Source: Daucus carota subsp. sativus
Taxonomy: Eukaryota > Streptophyta > Magnoliopsida > Apiales > Apiaceae
Direction: 5' to 3'
DNA: 64,000 nt
Assembly (NCBI RefSeq): GCF_001625215.2
Contig: NC_030381.2
Location: 35,462,689 to 35,526,688, forward strand
Of the stretch, positions 22,101-33,101 are shown piece after piece (the stretch's first letter is position 1; the number at the start of each line of letters is the position of its first letter). Made by a program: the position numbers and the translations under genes. The notes under the pieces are model-generated. The model was not told where the DNA came from. It saw only the letters and a list, made by a program, of their open reading frames with translations, and did no database searches.

Positions 22101-25100
22101 TATCAATGCATCACCTTCAAATACTGTATATGCATATGTCATCTTTTCTTTGTCTAATGCATCAACTCGATGCTTGACATACTTGAAAGGTCTAACTGTG
22201 GACAAAGTAACAATATGAGCAGATAAATATAAAAGTAACTGTACTTAATTATTTATATGTACATATGACAACTTATAGCAGAAACTGACTTGCCTTCTAG
22301 AAAATTGATTAGCTTGATGGTTCCAGGACCTCCATTCCCCTGAATCACGTCAATGTTTTTGATACCACTAGGCACAATCTTTTTCACTATGGTGTCAGGG
22401 TCTAGTGTAATGGCATTAAATATCCTGGAGGCTGAAACTGGGCTGTGAATTTCATTAGTGAAGGTGTAAACTCCCATGGTTGATCTCTGTCTCTCTGATT
22501 GTAAAACGACCCAAGATTGTGATGGGATCTGGTGACTGTCAGTTTTGGTATTTATAGCAACTACAAATGCTTTATGCATCTAAAGCTTATCCGTTATATT
22601 TTTTTGCCTTCATCAATATCACTTTGTTGAGGTGGATTTAGTCATGAATTTGTTCATTTATATAGTATTCGTTACTTCGAAAATCATATCGTTATCCTTA
22701 CGTTAGAAGACTAAATCTACTAGAAAACCTCCGTCTAAATATGTCCTCTTTGATTATATATATAGTATGTAGACAAAATAGCTGGGGAAAAGCAACTAAA
22801 GAAGGGAAAACAAAGAACATAAAGTAGGTGCGTACTGCGTAGATGTTTTTACATGTAGAAAAAGCTAAGTAAAAAAGCGGCAGACAATCAAGTCCATATT
22901 GCCTTCTTCACAACCCATCACCGCCTTATTCTGAAATTTATGCATAACACTTGGTCACATAGTAGAAGCTGTGCGATATATTTAACTGCCTATTCAAAGA
23001 TGCCCATTGATACAATTCGTATGTGTGTGATTTAGTGTATGTTGGTGCTGGTCGTGTTAACATCACTGGTCTTTTTATTGGTTATTAAAGCATATTACCA
23101 TCTCGAACCTAACTCTATATATGTACTTTTACCTTATTTTGTTATAAAATTGACTCCAATCCAAAGTCGCTAACATTATCTTAATATTATCTTCCTTCTA
23201 TAATAATTGTAAATATTTTTCACAGACAAACATATACATTGAAAACAAATTTTTCGACATTGTCTTATCAAAACTGATAGAGCATGCATATGCATAGACG
23301 ATAAAAGAAAATTAAAATATATCCATAACAGCTCTTTATTGTATTTATGTATATTACAGTGTGAAAGAGAATTTGTAAGAGAAAAATTAATTGTACACTT
23401 CAGTCTGCACCGAGGTAATATTAATTAACTTCATTTCCATATTAGATAACTTAATTAGCCATCCATGTCTACCATATGATCAAAAAAATAAATAAATAAT
23501 CATGTAATAGCATGAATTTATAGATAGCAAGTGAACTAAAAGAAATTAAAGTATGTTATTTTTTATAAATATATAACACTAATAAAAACATGCCAATGCG
23601 TAAACAAAACAAATTAAGTGGAAGGAAATAAAATTATACATGAACTAAATGTAACAAACTTTAGTTTACTTTCTGCCTGTTTGACGAGTAAAGCTGGCCG
23701 GATGAAAACTGCTGCTGCATCCAGTAAGTTATGAATTTATTGTTTTCTCTTTAAATATACTAACTAGTGAGTAGTAAGTATATACCTGCCTCTACATCTG
23801 CTCCTAACTAATGAATCAATTGAGCAAATAAAAGAGGAAAGATCTCTATCTATAAGAAAGATAACTAGTGCTTTGGGTTTGTCTTTTTAGCACTGTAATC
23901 AAATTCTTCTCCAACAAAAATAAATATAAATGCCTCCAGCAACGTTCTTTTCTTTTTCTATTTAAGCTCCTTTTTTTTATAATCAGTTCGTTTTACTAAT
24001 ACCTTTTTCACACAAAAACAAACAAAATAGGTAAAAGCTTCAGCATGTATGTGTTCAAGGAAACAAAGCTAGGAATTGAGTTAATTGTTTTCTGCTGTTT
24101 GGTTGTTTTTTGTTATATATTCCAATAAGTGAAATAGTATGCAAGTTTTTATGAGATTGCAGTTTCAATCATGTGTGTGTTTTGTGACAAGAATTCGGAT
24201 TTGTAATTTTTCGTTCTCAAAGATTTACAGATACTTTAAAGATTATAAAGTTTAGGGCTTTAGGCACATATTTAGTTTTACTTGTTTTTTTCTAATCGAG
24301 TGCTACATGCAACTTTCACCTTTATTTTAGTGTCTTCATTTGTTGTTATTTGGGAAACATACTCGATAAATGTTGCTGTAGATAACTTACACACACACAC
24401 ACACACACATATCAAAAAACATCAGTGGAGCTCAAGTCTAGTATTATTGATGTAATAATTGTTTACTGTAGGAAATTTCAAGCTTAAGTGTTGAGCCTTG
24501 TGAAGGTAAAAGCCTTCTAGTAACTGTTTTTGAGATTCATAATTCAGAGGTATGTAAAGCATTCTGTGCTACATTGGTTAAATATATAAATGGGTGATCA
24601 GATTTTTAGCTTCAAAGTTGACCAGCTCATATGTACCTTGGAATTTCAGATTCCTTCATATATTGAGAGGGAGCACGAGTTTCGGTTTTTAGCTGTGAGT
24701 GATGTTGTAGTTATTTTATAAGATTCATACTTGATATTTTCTACTGATAATAGCTCATCACCTTTCTATGGGGAACAAATTAATATATTGTATTTTGATA
24801 GGTAATTCCTGAAGCATTTGACGGAAAGCCATATGCTTGTCCTGCGGTGAGTAATGGTTTTCAAATTTTTGGTCAAGTTGAACTTTATGTACTTATATTG
24901 CTTTTCAAACAACCGGATCCCATATATTTGTTTTAATGTTATAGGTACTTTGTGCGCGTTATAGTGATGAGGAGTATTTTCAAATCAGGTGTAAAGGTAT
25001 CATCCTGATATTTATAAAAGTAGACTTCAGACATCAAATGACTGTCTTGTTTGTTGTCGTTTTGTATAGCCTTTTGTTAATACTTGATACACGTGACAAT

Positions 25101-27112
25101 TTAAATGTTTCCATCTTGCTTTCGTGTATGAAGAACTTTATAATTTAATATGTTTAAAGAAGCCATGTTGGGGTAATATAGGTATTGAGTTTTCAGATTA
25201 ACCTAATTAATTGCAGGTTCTGTGTGTTAATCATGTGCAAAAAATTAACCAAACCTCCCATTACCATGACATATGCTAAAAAGATGCCTCGACAGAAACA
25301 CAACAGAAGAGAGTAAATAAGACAATTGGTTAAGAAGGGTGTATTGAAAAATAGTTCTATTCAGCAAATAGAGATTCATTTGCATTTTGGTGGCCGTATT
25401 TTGCACTGAGTTTTGAATTGGTGGCTGTAATTTAATATTTGCAATCGGTGGTCAAAGTTTCAAAAGAGTGGCTACATTTTAAGAATTACAAATCAGTGTC
25501 CATAGTTCATGCCGGCTTTCAAAAAGGTGGTTGTATATTACTACTATTTAACAAGTAAAAATCCAATAATACTGTGGAAAACAGTAATTTAATAATTTGA
25601 AAAATATTTGATGACACATAATTATTTTTCACAAGTAGAAAGGTTATCGAGTTTGAGTTCACCAATTTAGTTGTAAGGTTATAATTTGAATTGAGCATTT
25701 CAAAATCGATTTAATAAGCCGCGGCTTGAACAATCTTTCTAGGAAAATAATATTTAGATTTGATAACCTGTGTTTTACTTGTGGATGGATATTTATGTGT
25801 TTATGTGTCATCAAAATTATGTTTTAATTTATTAACCTACTATATATCCCTATAATATTTTATTTATTTATCTATTATATTTTTTATGTTATTATATCAC
25901 AACCACTCTTTGAAATCAGATATGAATTGTGACTTATGACCAAAGATTTGTAAATCTTAAAGTGTAGCCACTCTTTTGAAACTCAGCAAAAATTTAAGTC
26001 ACTGATTTACAAATTTCAAACTACAGCCACTATTTTGAAACTCGGTGCAAACTATTGCCACCAAAATGCAACCTACTTGCAAACAGAACATGTGCTGGTG
26101 AGGGGCCAGGGAGGGATAGAGATAGAATAGTGGGATATGGATTATTATTGTGTATTGTGGACTGAAATGTATTTTGGGAGCTTGCTTCTCCTAGAGTGAG
26201 GAACCTTTATCATTTAACCTAGTTTTCCATAGAAATCCGAGTCCTCTTTTTCTGAATTAGTGCTAATAACATTGAATACTTGGCATCAAGCCGGTTTCAT
26301 GCTCTGTTTGCAATATTAGCAACAGATATGCACAAGCATATTGAAAGTTACGACATTAGTGGGTAGAATCTGGACTGAAAAGACGATTGCGACTGGACAT
26401 GCAATATAATATATGAGCGACGTCAAAGCATTTTTGCCAATTAAACCATAACTCTATTGCATTAAGAAGTGACTATTTTATTTGCTAATAAACAAATTAC
26501 TCCATACTTAAATCTAAGTGCTCCCGGCTAAATGTTGTCCCATAAGTTGTTTTGTAGGCAGCCAGGAGATATACTTCCAACGATATGGACAATATAATAT
26601 CCACAAGATTTGGAGGGATGATATTCTACCTTGTCGGGTTTATCTTCGACACTGGTCAGTGCTCTATACCATGTGACTTTTTAGTTTGCAGTCTCCTAAT
26701 CTCTTCAAACTGTGCTTTTAAATGAGTATATATGAGGATTTTCCGTGGTCCTCAAATCCATTATAACTAATCACTGAATCAGAGATATGCTTGAGGTCAC
26801 GATATCCTTGCGTAATCATGAATTTGTTTTCCTTCTAGCCTTTTATCCTATCAAGTTTCTAGCTGTGTATATGTGAATAAGTAAATTAGGTTATCTACAT
26901 TTTATTCGAGGTCCTTTCTAAGTGAATATTTGTAACTTCTCTGCAGTGTGCTGGCTGCAAAAAACCTTGGAGATGCAGTATATAATAACTTTATGGATTA
27001 CACTTTTCTTGGAGACCGTAAAACTACAATTCGGGAGTATTTGAAAACTGCAGGATCAGGCATTATGGAAGAGGAGCCTCCAGAACTTCTGAAGAATCGG
27101 TATGGTGGCTGA
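19192..27112 (+). CDS. Gamma-glutamylcyclotransferase-like fold protein, 8 exons
   Basis: Exons 19192-19324, 19447-19577, 24472-24549, 24650-24694, 24802-24846, 24945-24996, 26558-26654 and 26947-27112; all borders are GT-AG and phases join to a 248-residue protein. The N-terminal ISICGFGSLLS resembles the xYGSL loop that opens the GGCT/AIG2-like fold. Other conserved-looking blocks are FRRVFAHAAPIFF, AVLCARYSDEEYFQIRCKG-like, DDILPCRVYLRHC and YNNFMDYTFLGDRKTTI. I recall close plant homologues annotated only as uncharacterised. Substrate unknown, so cyclotransferase activity is not claimed. An alternative in-frame ATG at 19024 would add 56 residues rich in Thr/Arg/His and lacking acid until its end, but it begins at the MITE target site and upstream of the TATA box. 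Intron 2 (4,894 bp) holds a PR-10 gene on the other strand. Confidence 0.85.
20979..21340. mobile_element. PIF/Harbinger-like MITE copy B, in intron 2 of the GGCT-like gene
   Basis: GAGCATTC...GATGCTC ends flanked by TAA on both sides, same family as 12616-13233. Confidence 0.65.
21903..22477 (-). CDS. PR-10/Bet v 1-like protein, nested in an intron of the opposite-strand gene
   Basis: Exon 1 is 22477-22294 and exon 2 is 22195-21903, giving 158 residues, the usual PR-10 length. The start MGVYTFTNEI, glycine-rich loop GNGGPGT (residues 47-53) and C-terminal helix (VFKAVEDYLLAHPDA) fit the Bet v 1 fold: a hydrophobic cavity binding flavonoids, cytokinins or similar ligands in the cytosol. The intron is at the canonical PR-10 position, but its donor is GC (AAG|GCAAGT), not GT; the nearby GT at 22289-22288 would put a stop in the next codon, so a GC-AG intron is the only reading I find. 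It is more divergent from the four plus-strand PR-10 genes than they are from one another. The whole gene lies inside intron 2 of the GGCT-like gene. Confidence 0.93.
22551..22557 (-). promoter_or_regulatory. TATA box of the nested PR-10 gene
   Basis: Minus strand TATAAAT, 74-80 bases upstream of the ATG. Confidence 0.7.
22560..24471. other. Remainder of intron 2 of the GGCT-like gene
   Basis: AT-rich intronic sequence that is also the upstream region of the nested PR-10 gene. It holds an (AC)n run near 24391-24410. No other gene supported. Confidence 0.5.
25373..26078. mobile_element. Mutator-like non-autonomous element in intron 6 of the GGCT-like gene
   Basis: Long inverted repeats (left contains TTTGCATTTTGGTGGC, right GCCACCAAAATGCAAC) extend some 150 bp with divergence. 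Flanks GCAAATAGA (25364-25372) and GCAAACAGA (26079-26087) form a 9-bp duplication with one mismatch, as in MULEs. No transposase frame inside. Confidence 0.65.
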
Positions 27113-27763
27113 CAGAAGTAATATATCTTTTCCAAAGAAAATTGAGTTGAAAATGATAACTTGTACACCTATGATACATGTGCACTCAATATAATAAGTT
27201 CGGTATAACTTCATTTGTACATGATAATAAATACAGTAGAATAGTAGATAGTGAACAAATTTTTGTAGTTGGTTGGAAAGATTTTTTAATGAGGAAGTGA
27301 CAGTTTTCACTTGAATTGTTTTTGACATCCGAAGGATGAAGGATGCATACTTCACTATTACCGTATTACGTCACTTCAGTAACAAATTACCCTAAATCTG
27401 ATAAGTATCAGACTTCAGTCATTCACAATGTATGCTCTGTTCAGAAAAATTAGTAGTACATTATCTTAATTTTTCTGGTAACATGGACTCAGTCTGCCCC
27501 AGACAACGAAGGCCTCACCATTCACCAACTTAATATATTTGTATCTTTGCATTGTTTTTTGTTCGAGGTATTATATGTTATTAAATTGTTCAATAGTGTC
27601 TTTATTTCTGAGATTGGTAGTTAGGTCTGCATACATTTTACCTTAGAGCAGGCTGACGGATCTTTAAGTTTCCTTTAGTTTGGTTTACTATTAGTATTAG
27701 TTTAAACATCAGTCCTGGAAGAATTTTGTATACTGAACACGTAAGAAATTGACTCAGGCTTGC
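27113..27763. other. 3' UTR of the GGCT-like gene and intergenic sequence
   Basis: No coding signal. Poly(A) site not identifiable with confidence. Confidence 0.4.
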
Positions 27764-27858
27764 TTTTGCCCATCAGTGCATCACTTTCAACCACTGGGTA
27801 TGCATATCATGTTTTCTTTGTCCGTCGACTCGATGCTTCACATACTTAAAAGGACTAC
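27764..27858 (-). pseudogene. PR-10 exon-2 relic
   Basis: About 95 bases align on the minus strand with the start of exon 2 of the nested PR-10 gene, including the acceptor (CACAG at 27863-27859), then the equivalents of PFKYVKHRVD and the following strand. A short deletion breaks the frame where the functional gene has DALDKEK. No exon 1 or C-terminal helix was found nearby. A remnant of another minus-strand PR-10 copy. Confidence 0.8.
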
Positions 27859-27864
27859 CTGTGA

Positions 27865-28410
27865 ACAGAGTGTTAGGGATAAAATACGAGATTTAACTTT
27901 TAATATAAGATACGCATACAAATATATGACGAAAATTTATGTCTCAACTTGTATTAGTAATCAAAATATTTATCAATAATACAATCAAACTTGAATATTC
28001 AAGTCTAATAATACTCAAATGTCCGCTCAATTAGGTGACTTTGTTATCCTTTTCTCTATATCTCTTTATCTCTTTTATCATCCCCAGTCAAAGTCATGTA
28101 TACTGATCAAATAACAATCACAACTCATTCACAATGGAGCCATAAAATGGTAGAGGGCCGCTAGAGAATAAAGAGAGGTATCAAATTTTTATAAGCTCCC
28201 TAGCTTATGTACTCTAGTTTGGTTTTATCCCTCACCAGAAATGAACTCAGAATAGGATAAATTCACATTATGCTCAAATATTTGAGAAATATAAATTTTG
28301 GAAAATTAAAGAAATTAAGCCGAGAGTGAGCACGAGTTCTGAACCCAAGTCGGAATTCTAACAAATGTTATTTAAATATTCACCTTCAATCATATGAAAA
28401 CTTATATTTA

Positions 28411-28458
<48 letters not shown>

Positions 28459-30289
28459 AAAATTTCAGTTAATTTGAACAGTATTAATATAAATGAATGT
28501 TCGTATTTTAACTTTAAATTAAGATAGACAGATTTCATAATTGAAAATGTGTTTATACACAAAAAGAAGTATTAAAACCTAAAAATATTTATAAAAAATA
28601 CAAAAAAAATAAGATAAGATTTTAATCAAAATATAAATATTTATTAATTGAAACGGATACCGCTAATAACTACTAAATGAACCCTTTAACTAGATAAATA
28701 CTGAATATTAAATCATTTAAGTATATACCTAGATATTGTTATTAAAAATCTTAATTTTTTTTGTTTAAAATTATAGTTAATTAAGAAAATTTGCCAAAAA
28801 TACCATTTTTTCAAGCTCTTTTTTTGCGTCTTTTAAAAATATTTACAAAAATATTAACTTCTTAGAAATAAAAATAAAGTTTGCAACTAGATGCAAACGT
28901 ATGCAATCCATTTAATTGGCCCGGAGTTGCAACTATGCTTACATTTGATTGCAAGTATGTTGCATGTGGTTACAACTCGTTGCATAAGTATTTTTGCAAA
29001 TATTTTCAAAATGTTGATATTTTGTAAAATATTTGTAAAAGTTGTAATATTTTTATTTAAAAGAATTGGATTTGGATATTTATTGGAAAACCTTTTAATT
29101 AATTACTGTATTAACAAAACCAGTTAAATTATCTTATATTCATAATATAAAATAACCCAATTATGAGAATTTATAATATGCAACTAACATTAACATTTGA
29201 AGAGTTCTGTGTATTTATAATAAAAACAATTGTTAGGGTTGTTAAACATGATAACTACCTAAATTCATTTTAAATATAGAATTGTTAGCATAAATTTAAA
29301 TCATAACTATTTAATTCCAATATGATATATCGAAAATCAATCTAATTTACTTATATTTTCAATAGATTAAATTCAATTGAGTTTGAATAAATCGATCTAT
29401 GAGCACATTTACAAATAGGAATACAAGCTCCAAATACAAACTACAATCCTTAATAATTAGATGTTGAATATTAACTTTAAAAGTTGTTAATAGTCGCATT
29501 CATCCAGCTGCAAGGTCTTCTATTTTAGACTATAACATGAGCCACCGATAAATACGGGAAGAATTACAAGACCAAATAATTGATCTCATTGACTAATACT
29601 ATGAAATATCTTGTCAAATAGTCAAAAATTTACCATCAAAATACATGTACAAAATTAAACCATGCATAAATATCCAGATATTATTAAATATCTTAGCAAA
29701 TAGTCAAAAAAGATTATTACCAAAATAAGTAGAAAATAAAAACATGCACCAACCTCGGCATGTACGGGAATCCTAGATTTTACTTCACCTCCAACGGGGT
29801 TTTTGCGTGCATGGTTATAAATTTTTTAGCATATTCTCTGGGACATTTTACACTGCAATTATTGGTTGTTATAGTTTCAACTTTTGTTACAAACTTCCCG
29901 GTGGACCGGGCAATTTTTCATACGATACGAAAATACGACATGAAAATTTAATGTTTATATTTGTATTTTGAGTACACGATACGAAAAATACACGTACACG
30001 AATAAAGTGTCGTATCGGTTTTGTGTTTATCCTTTATGTACACGATACAAGATACACGAAATAAATATAATTTTATAATTAAATATTAATATTTAATTAT
30101 AAATATTAATATTTAATTATAAATATGTGTATTTATAATAAATATATGTATAATTTTTTTAAATAATGCATAGTTTATAATATTGTAAGTATAAATGACT
30201 TAAATATATATATTTCATATAATTTTGTAAATTTTTTGCCTAAAAATCGAATACTTATTTTATAAAATAAAACATAGGAATGCGTGTGT
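27865..30289. other. AT-rich intergenic sequence
   Basis: No gene seen. Includes a region around 28880-28985 with repeated GTTGCA/TGCAAC words, similar to one at 31425-31555, and TA-rich satellite-like patches near 30060-30130. Confidence 0.4.
28413..28455. repeat. (AT)n microsatellite
   Basis: Uninterrupted TA dinucleotides, about 43 bp. Confidence 0.95.
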
Positions 30290-30304
30290 ATAATAATAAT
30301 AATA

Positions 30305-30352
<48 letters not shown>

Positions 30353-30353
30353 G
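30290..30353. repeat. Inverted trinucleotide microsatellite (TAA)n-(TTA)n
   Basis: About five TAA units switch to about seventeen ATT units, so the junction can form a short hairpin. Confidence 0.9.
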
Positions 30354-30589
30354 GGAAGTGGTCATGTATACTACTATTGGATCTTATTTATAAATATAAT
30401 ATCCTCTCTCAAATCTTTCGAATATACCATCTTTTGAATTTTATTTACAAAAATACTACATCCACTAATTCATCTTTTCATTTTTTTATTACTTATCTCT
30501 CCTCCTCTCTCTCACCTCACCCCTCTCTTTCTCGCGCACCACCATCGCCCTCCTTCCTTTCCGCCTGTTTTAAACCATAATTACAAACA

Positions 30590-30610
30590 CCCCCCCCCCC
30601 CCCCCCCCCC
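30590..30610. repeat. Poly-C tract (21 bp)
   Basis: Homopolymer of C after CT-rich low-complexity sequence (30495-30565). Confidence 0.9.
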
Positions 30611-30676
30611 GCGTTTTGTTTGCTTTTCTTTTTCGTTCAAAAACGGCAGAACCCTTTTCTTTTATCGTGGTTTTAT

Positions 30677-31315
30677 TTTTCCCTTTATTCATTGATTACT
30701 GATTTGTTTTATGATGCTAGTTACGTAACTGATTTCTGAGTTGTTGGTTTGGCTGTATTTGTATTACTAAGTTACTGAGTTGTTACCACTGAGTAACAGT
30801 TCGAGTCAGTTTTGTATTTTGTTTGCTCCGATGTCTATCACCGAATAGAGTTTCTGTGAATTGTAGTTGTCAGCTGAGTTCTGTTGCGTCAAGATCTTGC
30901 TTCGCTGAGTTTTGTTTGGTCCGAGTCATCGAATTGCTGTGTATAGATGAAACCAAAATTTAATTATTTTTCATTATTTTTTCGCTAATTTAGTTTTATT
31001 TTCCCCTTTTTTAGTATTACTGATTTGCTTTTTGATGCTAGTTGCGTAACTGATTTTCGAGTTGTTGGTTTGGCGGTGTTTGTATTACTGAGTTACTGAG
31101 TCGTTACCACTGAGTAGCACTCTGAGTTAGTTTTGTGTTTTGTTTGCTCTGATGTCTGTCACTCAATCGAGTTTCAGTGAATTGTAGTTGTCGGCTGAGT
31201 TTTGTTAGAGTCAAGATTTTGCTTCGCTGAGTTTTGTTTAGTCCGAGTCATCACGATGCTGTGTATAGATGAAACCAAAGTTTAATTATTTTTCATTATT
31301 TTTTCGCTAATATAA
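30677..31315. repeat. Direct tandem duplication of about 320 bp
   Basis: 30677-31001 and 31003-31315 align almost throughout, both containing GATGCTAGTT.CGTAACTGA, GAATTGTAGTTGTC and GTATAGATGAAACCAAA, with scattered substitutions. No reading frame survives in both copies. Confidence 0.85.
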
Positions 31316-31905
31316 TTGATTTTGAATTTTGAGTTGCTTTTGAGTTAATTTCAAGTTGATTTCTAGATTGTTGTTTTAGTTGCTTTTTAGGTGGTAATAT
31401 TTGGCCCCGCAGAGGTTATTTTTCTGTCTTGCAACCAGTTGCAACTTATTATGCAAGTAATTAATATAATTTTCAAAAAAAGAAAAAATTAAAAGTTGTA
31501 TTTGTGGTTGCATGTGGTTGCTCGTAGTTACAGATGTGGTTGCATATGCAACCACCGTCTTTTTGGAAATATTTTCAGGAATATAATATTTTTGCAATTT
31601 TTTTTAAAAAGGGATAGTATTTTCGCAATTTTTTTTTTTCAAACTTGGTTATGTATAGAAAAAGGCCAAAATTATATTATTAATATTATTATAATGATAT
31701 AAGATTTTTCGCAAGTCATTTTACGTTCGATGGGTTCTAAAATGAAATAACCGTAAAATTTGAATTATACAACTCAATTATATTTTCTATTTCTCTCAGG
31801 TATAAATGTTCAAAAAACTTAAATTTAATTACAAATATAGAAAAAGTATAATTTATGAAATACTTAAACAAAATATTAAAATTTTAATTTATGTTAATAG
31901 ATATA

Positions 31906-32727
31906 AACCAAACATAGTCAGTATATCCCGTTTAGAATAGGGTCTGAGGAAGGTAAGATGTACGCAGACCATGCTCCTACCCTTAAAGTAGAGAGACTGT
32001 TTCCGTGAAGACTCCCGACTTAGTGCACAATAAATAAAATTGTGTGTGATATAATAATAATATAATAACTTAGCACATGCCTTGTTCACATGGTACTTAC
32101 CTAAAATGTTTTGGTTGTCACGCGACGATCGACGATAGGTGATAATGATCTGAAATGAAGATATCAAACTGAATAAGAACCGCCATTGCACACTTTCTTG
32201 AATTAACCGATTCCTTATTGTGTAATTCTTCCGTGTCGATTCTCCTTTATCCATGCGCAGATGAAGATAAACGAAACCCTGACCTCCAGTATATCCATAT
32301 CTAATTAAATGTTCCCGATAAATCCCGCTTAACATAGAGGAATAGGATGGACAAATATACACGGCCCTTCTGCGTTCTCTTCGACCCCGTAGTCACCGGC
32401 AACTCCATGATTATTATTACTCAATCCTCGTTGTCAGACTCAAATCAAAGTGAATAGAAATATGTGTACGTGTGTAGTTGGTATATAATGTATGCTGGCG
32501 ATTTGAATTGTGGATTTTTGCAAAAATCCAAGAAAATTAAGGGAAAAGAGGAATTTGCAGAAGAAAAAAGTATGGCAGATTAAGAACAAAGTTATTGATA
32601 CTTTAATTCATCTTGAAGATGGAGACGATGCATACCATTCAAACTCGAACAATCGCCAAAATTTCAAAAAGGAAACCGCCAAAGATTGAAGGAAATGCTA
32701 AAGCGTGGAGCCTATTGTTCCCTATTA
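31906..32727 (-). mobile_element. Retroposed insertion of about 820 bp ending in an Au-like SINE
   Basis: Flanked by an exact 21-bp direct repeat at 31885-31905 and 32728-32748, as expected for LINE-type retroposition. On the minus strand the 3' end (about 32010-31906) resembles the 3' half of plant Au-type SINEs: GGAAACAGTCTCTCTAC, then GGTAAGGT-like and TCTGCGTACATCTTACC, then CAGACCC. The remaining 700 bases 5' of that are not SINE; they include ATGGAGTTGCCGGTGACTAC (from 32408), an open frame with no recognised domain, and an unused donor-like AGGTAAGT near 32102. This looks like a host transcript carried along with a SINE tail. Confidence 0.65.
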
Positions 32728-32951
32728 TAATTTATGTTAATAGATATATAAAGATAAAAATAGCAAAAATAATTAAACAGACAGATTAATTATATTAATT
32801 AATTAATATAGATACATTAATTGTGCTTAATTAAGTTTATTATTATGAATTAAGTATTTATATATAGAGTAATTTGTAAAAACAATCACTTTCTTAAACA
32901 AAAACCCAAAAACACGGCCAAAATTCTTCTTCTGCAACCCCAACCTTTCAG

Positions 32952-32960
32952 TATAAATAG
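32952..32960 (+). promoter_or_regulatory. TATA box of the extended PR-10 gene
   Basis: TATAAATAG, 142 bases before the ATG, giving a leader of about 110 bases ending in an A-run. Confidence 0.75.
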
Positions 32961-33101
32961 ATCCTCTCATACTCTCACGTTCAAACACGAAAAATATCTT
33001 CCAAATCTGTTGTGTGTTTTAGATTGAGTACCTGTGAAGTACTCCGTGAACAAATTCTTGTGTCGAATTTTCTTTAATTCAAAAAAAAAAATACTATAGT
33101 G

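Noticed and set aside
30284..30580. 98-codon frame starting with poly-isoleucine
   Set aside because: Product of the (ATT)n microsatellite and CT-rich low-complexity DNA.
31889..32362. 157-codon minus frame
   Set aside because: It lies inside the retroposed insertion and ends in SINE sequence; no domain recognised and no promoter support.
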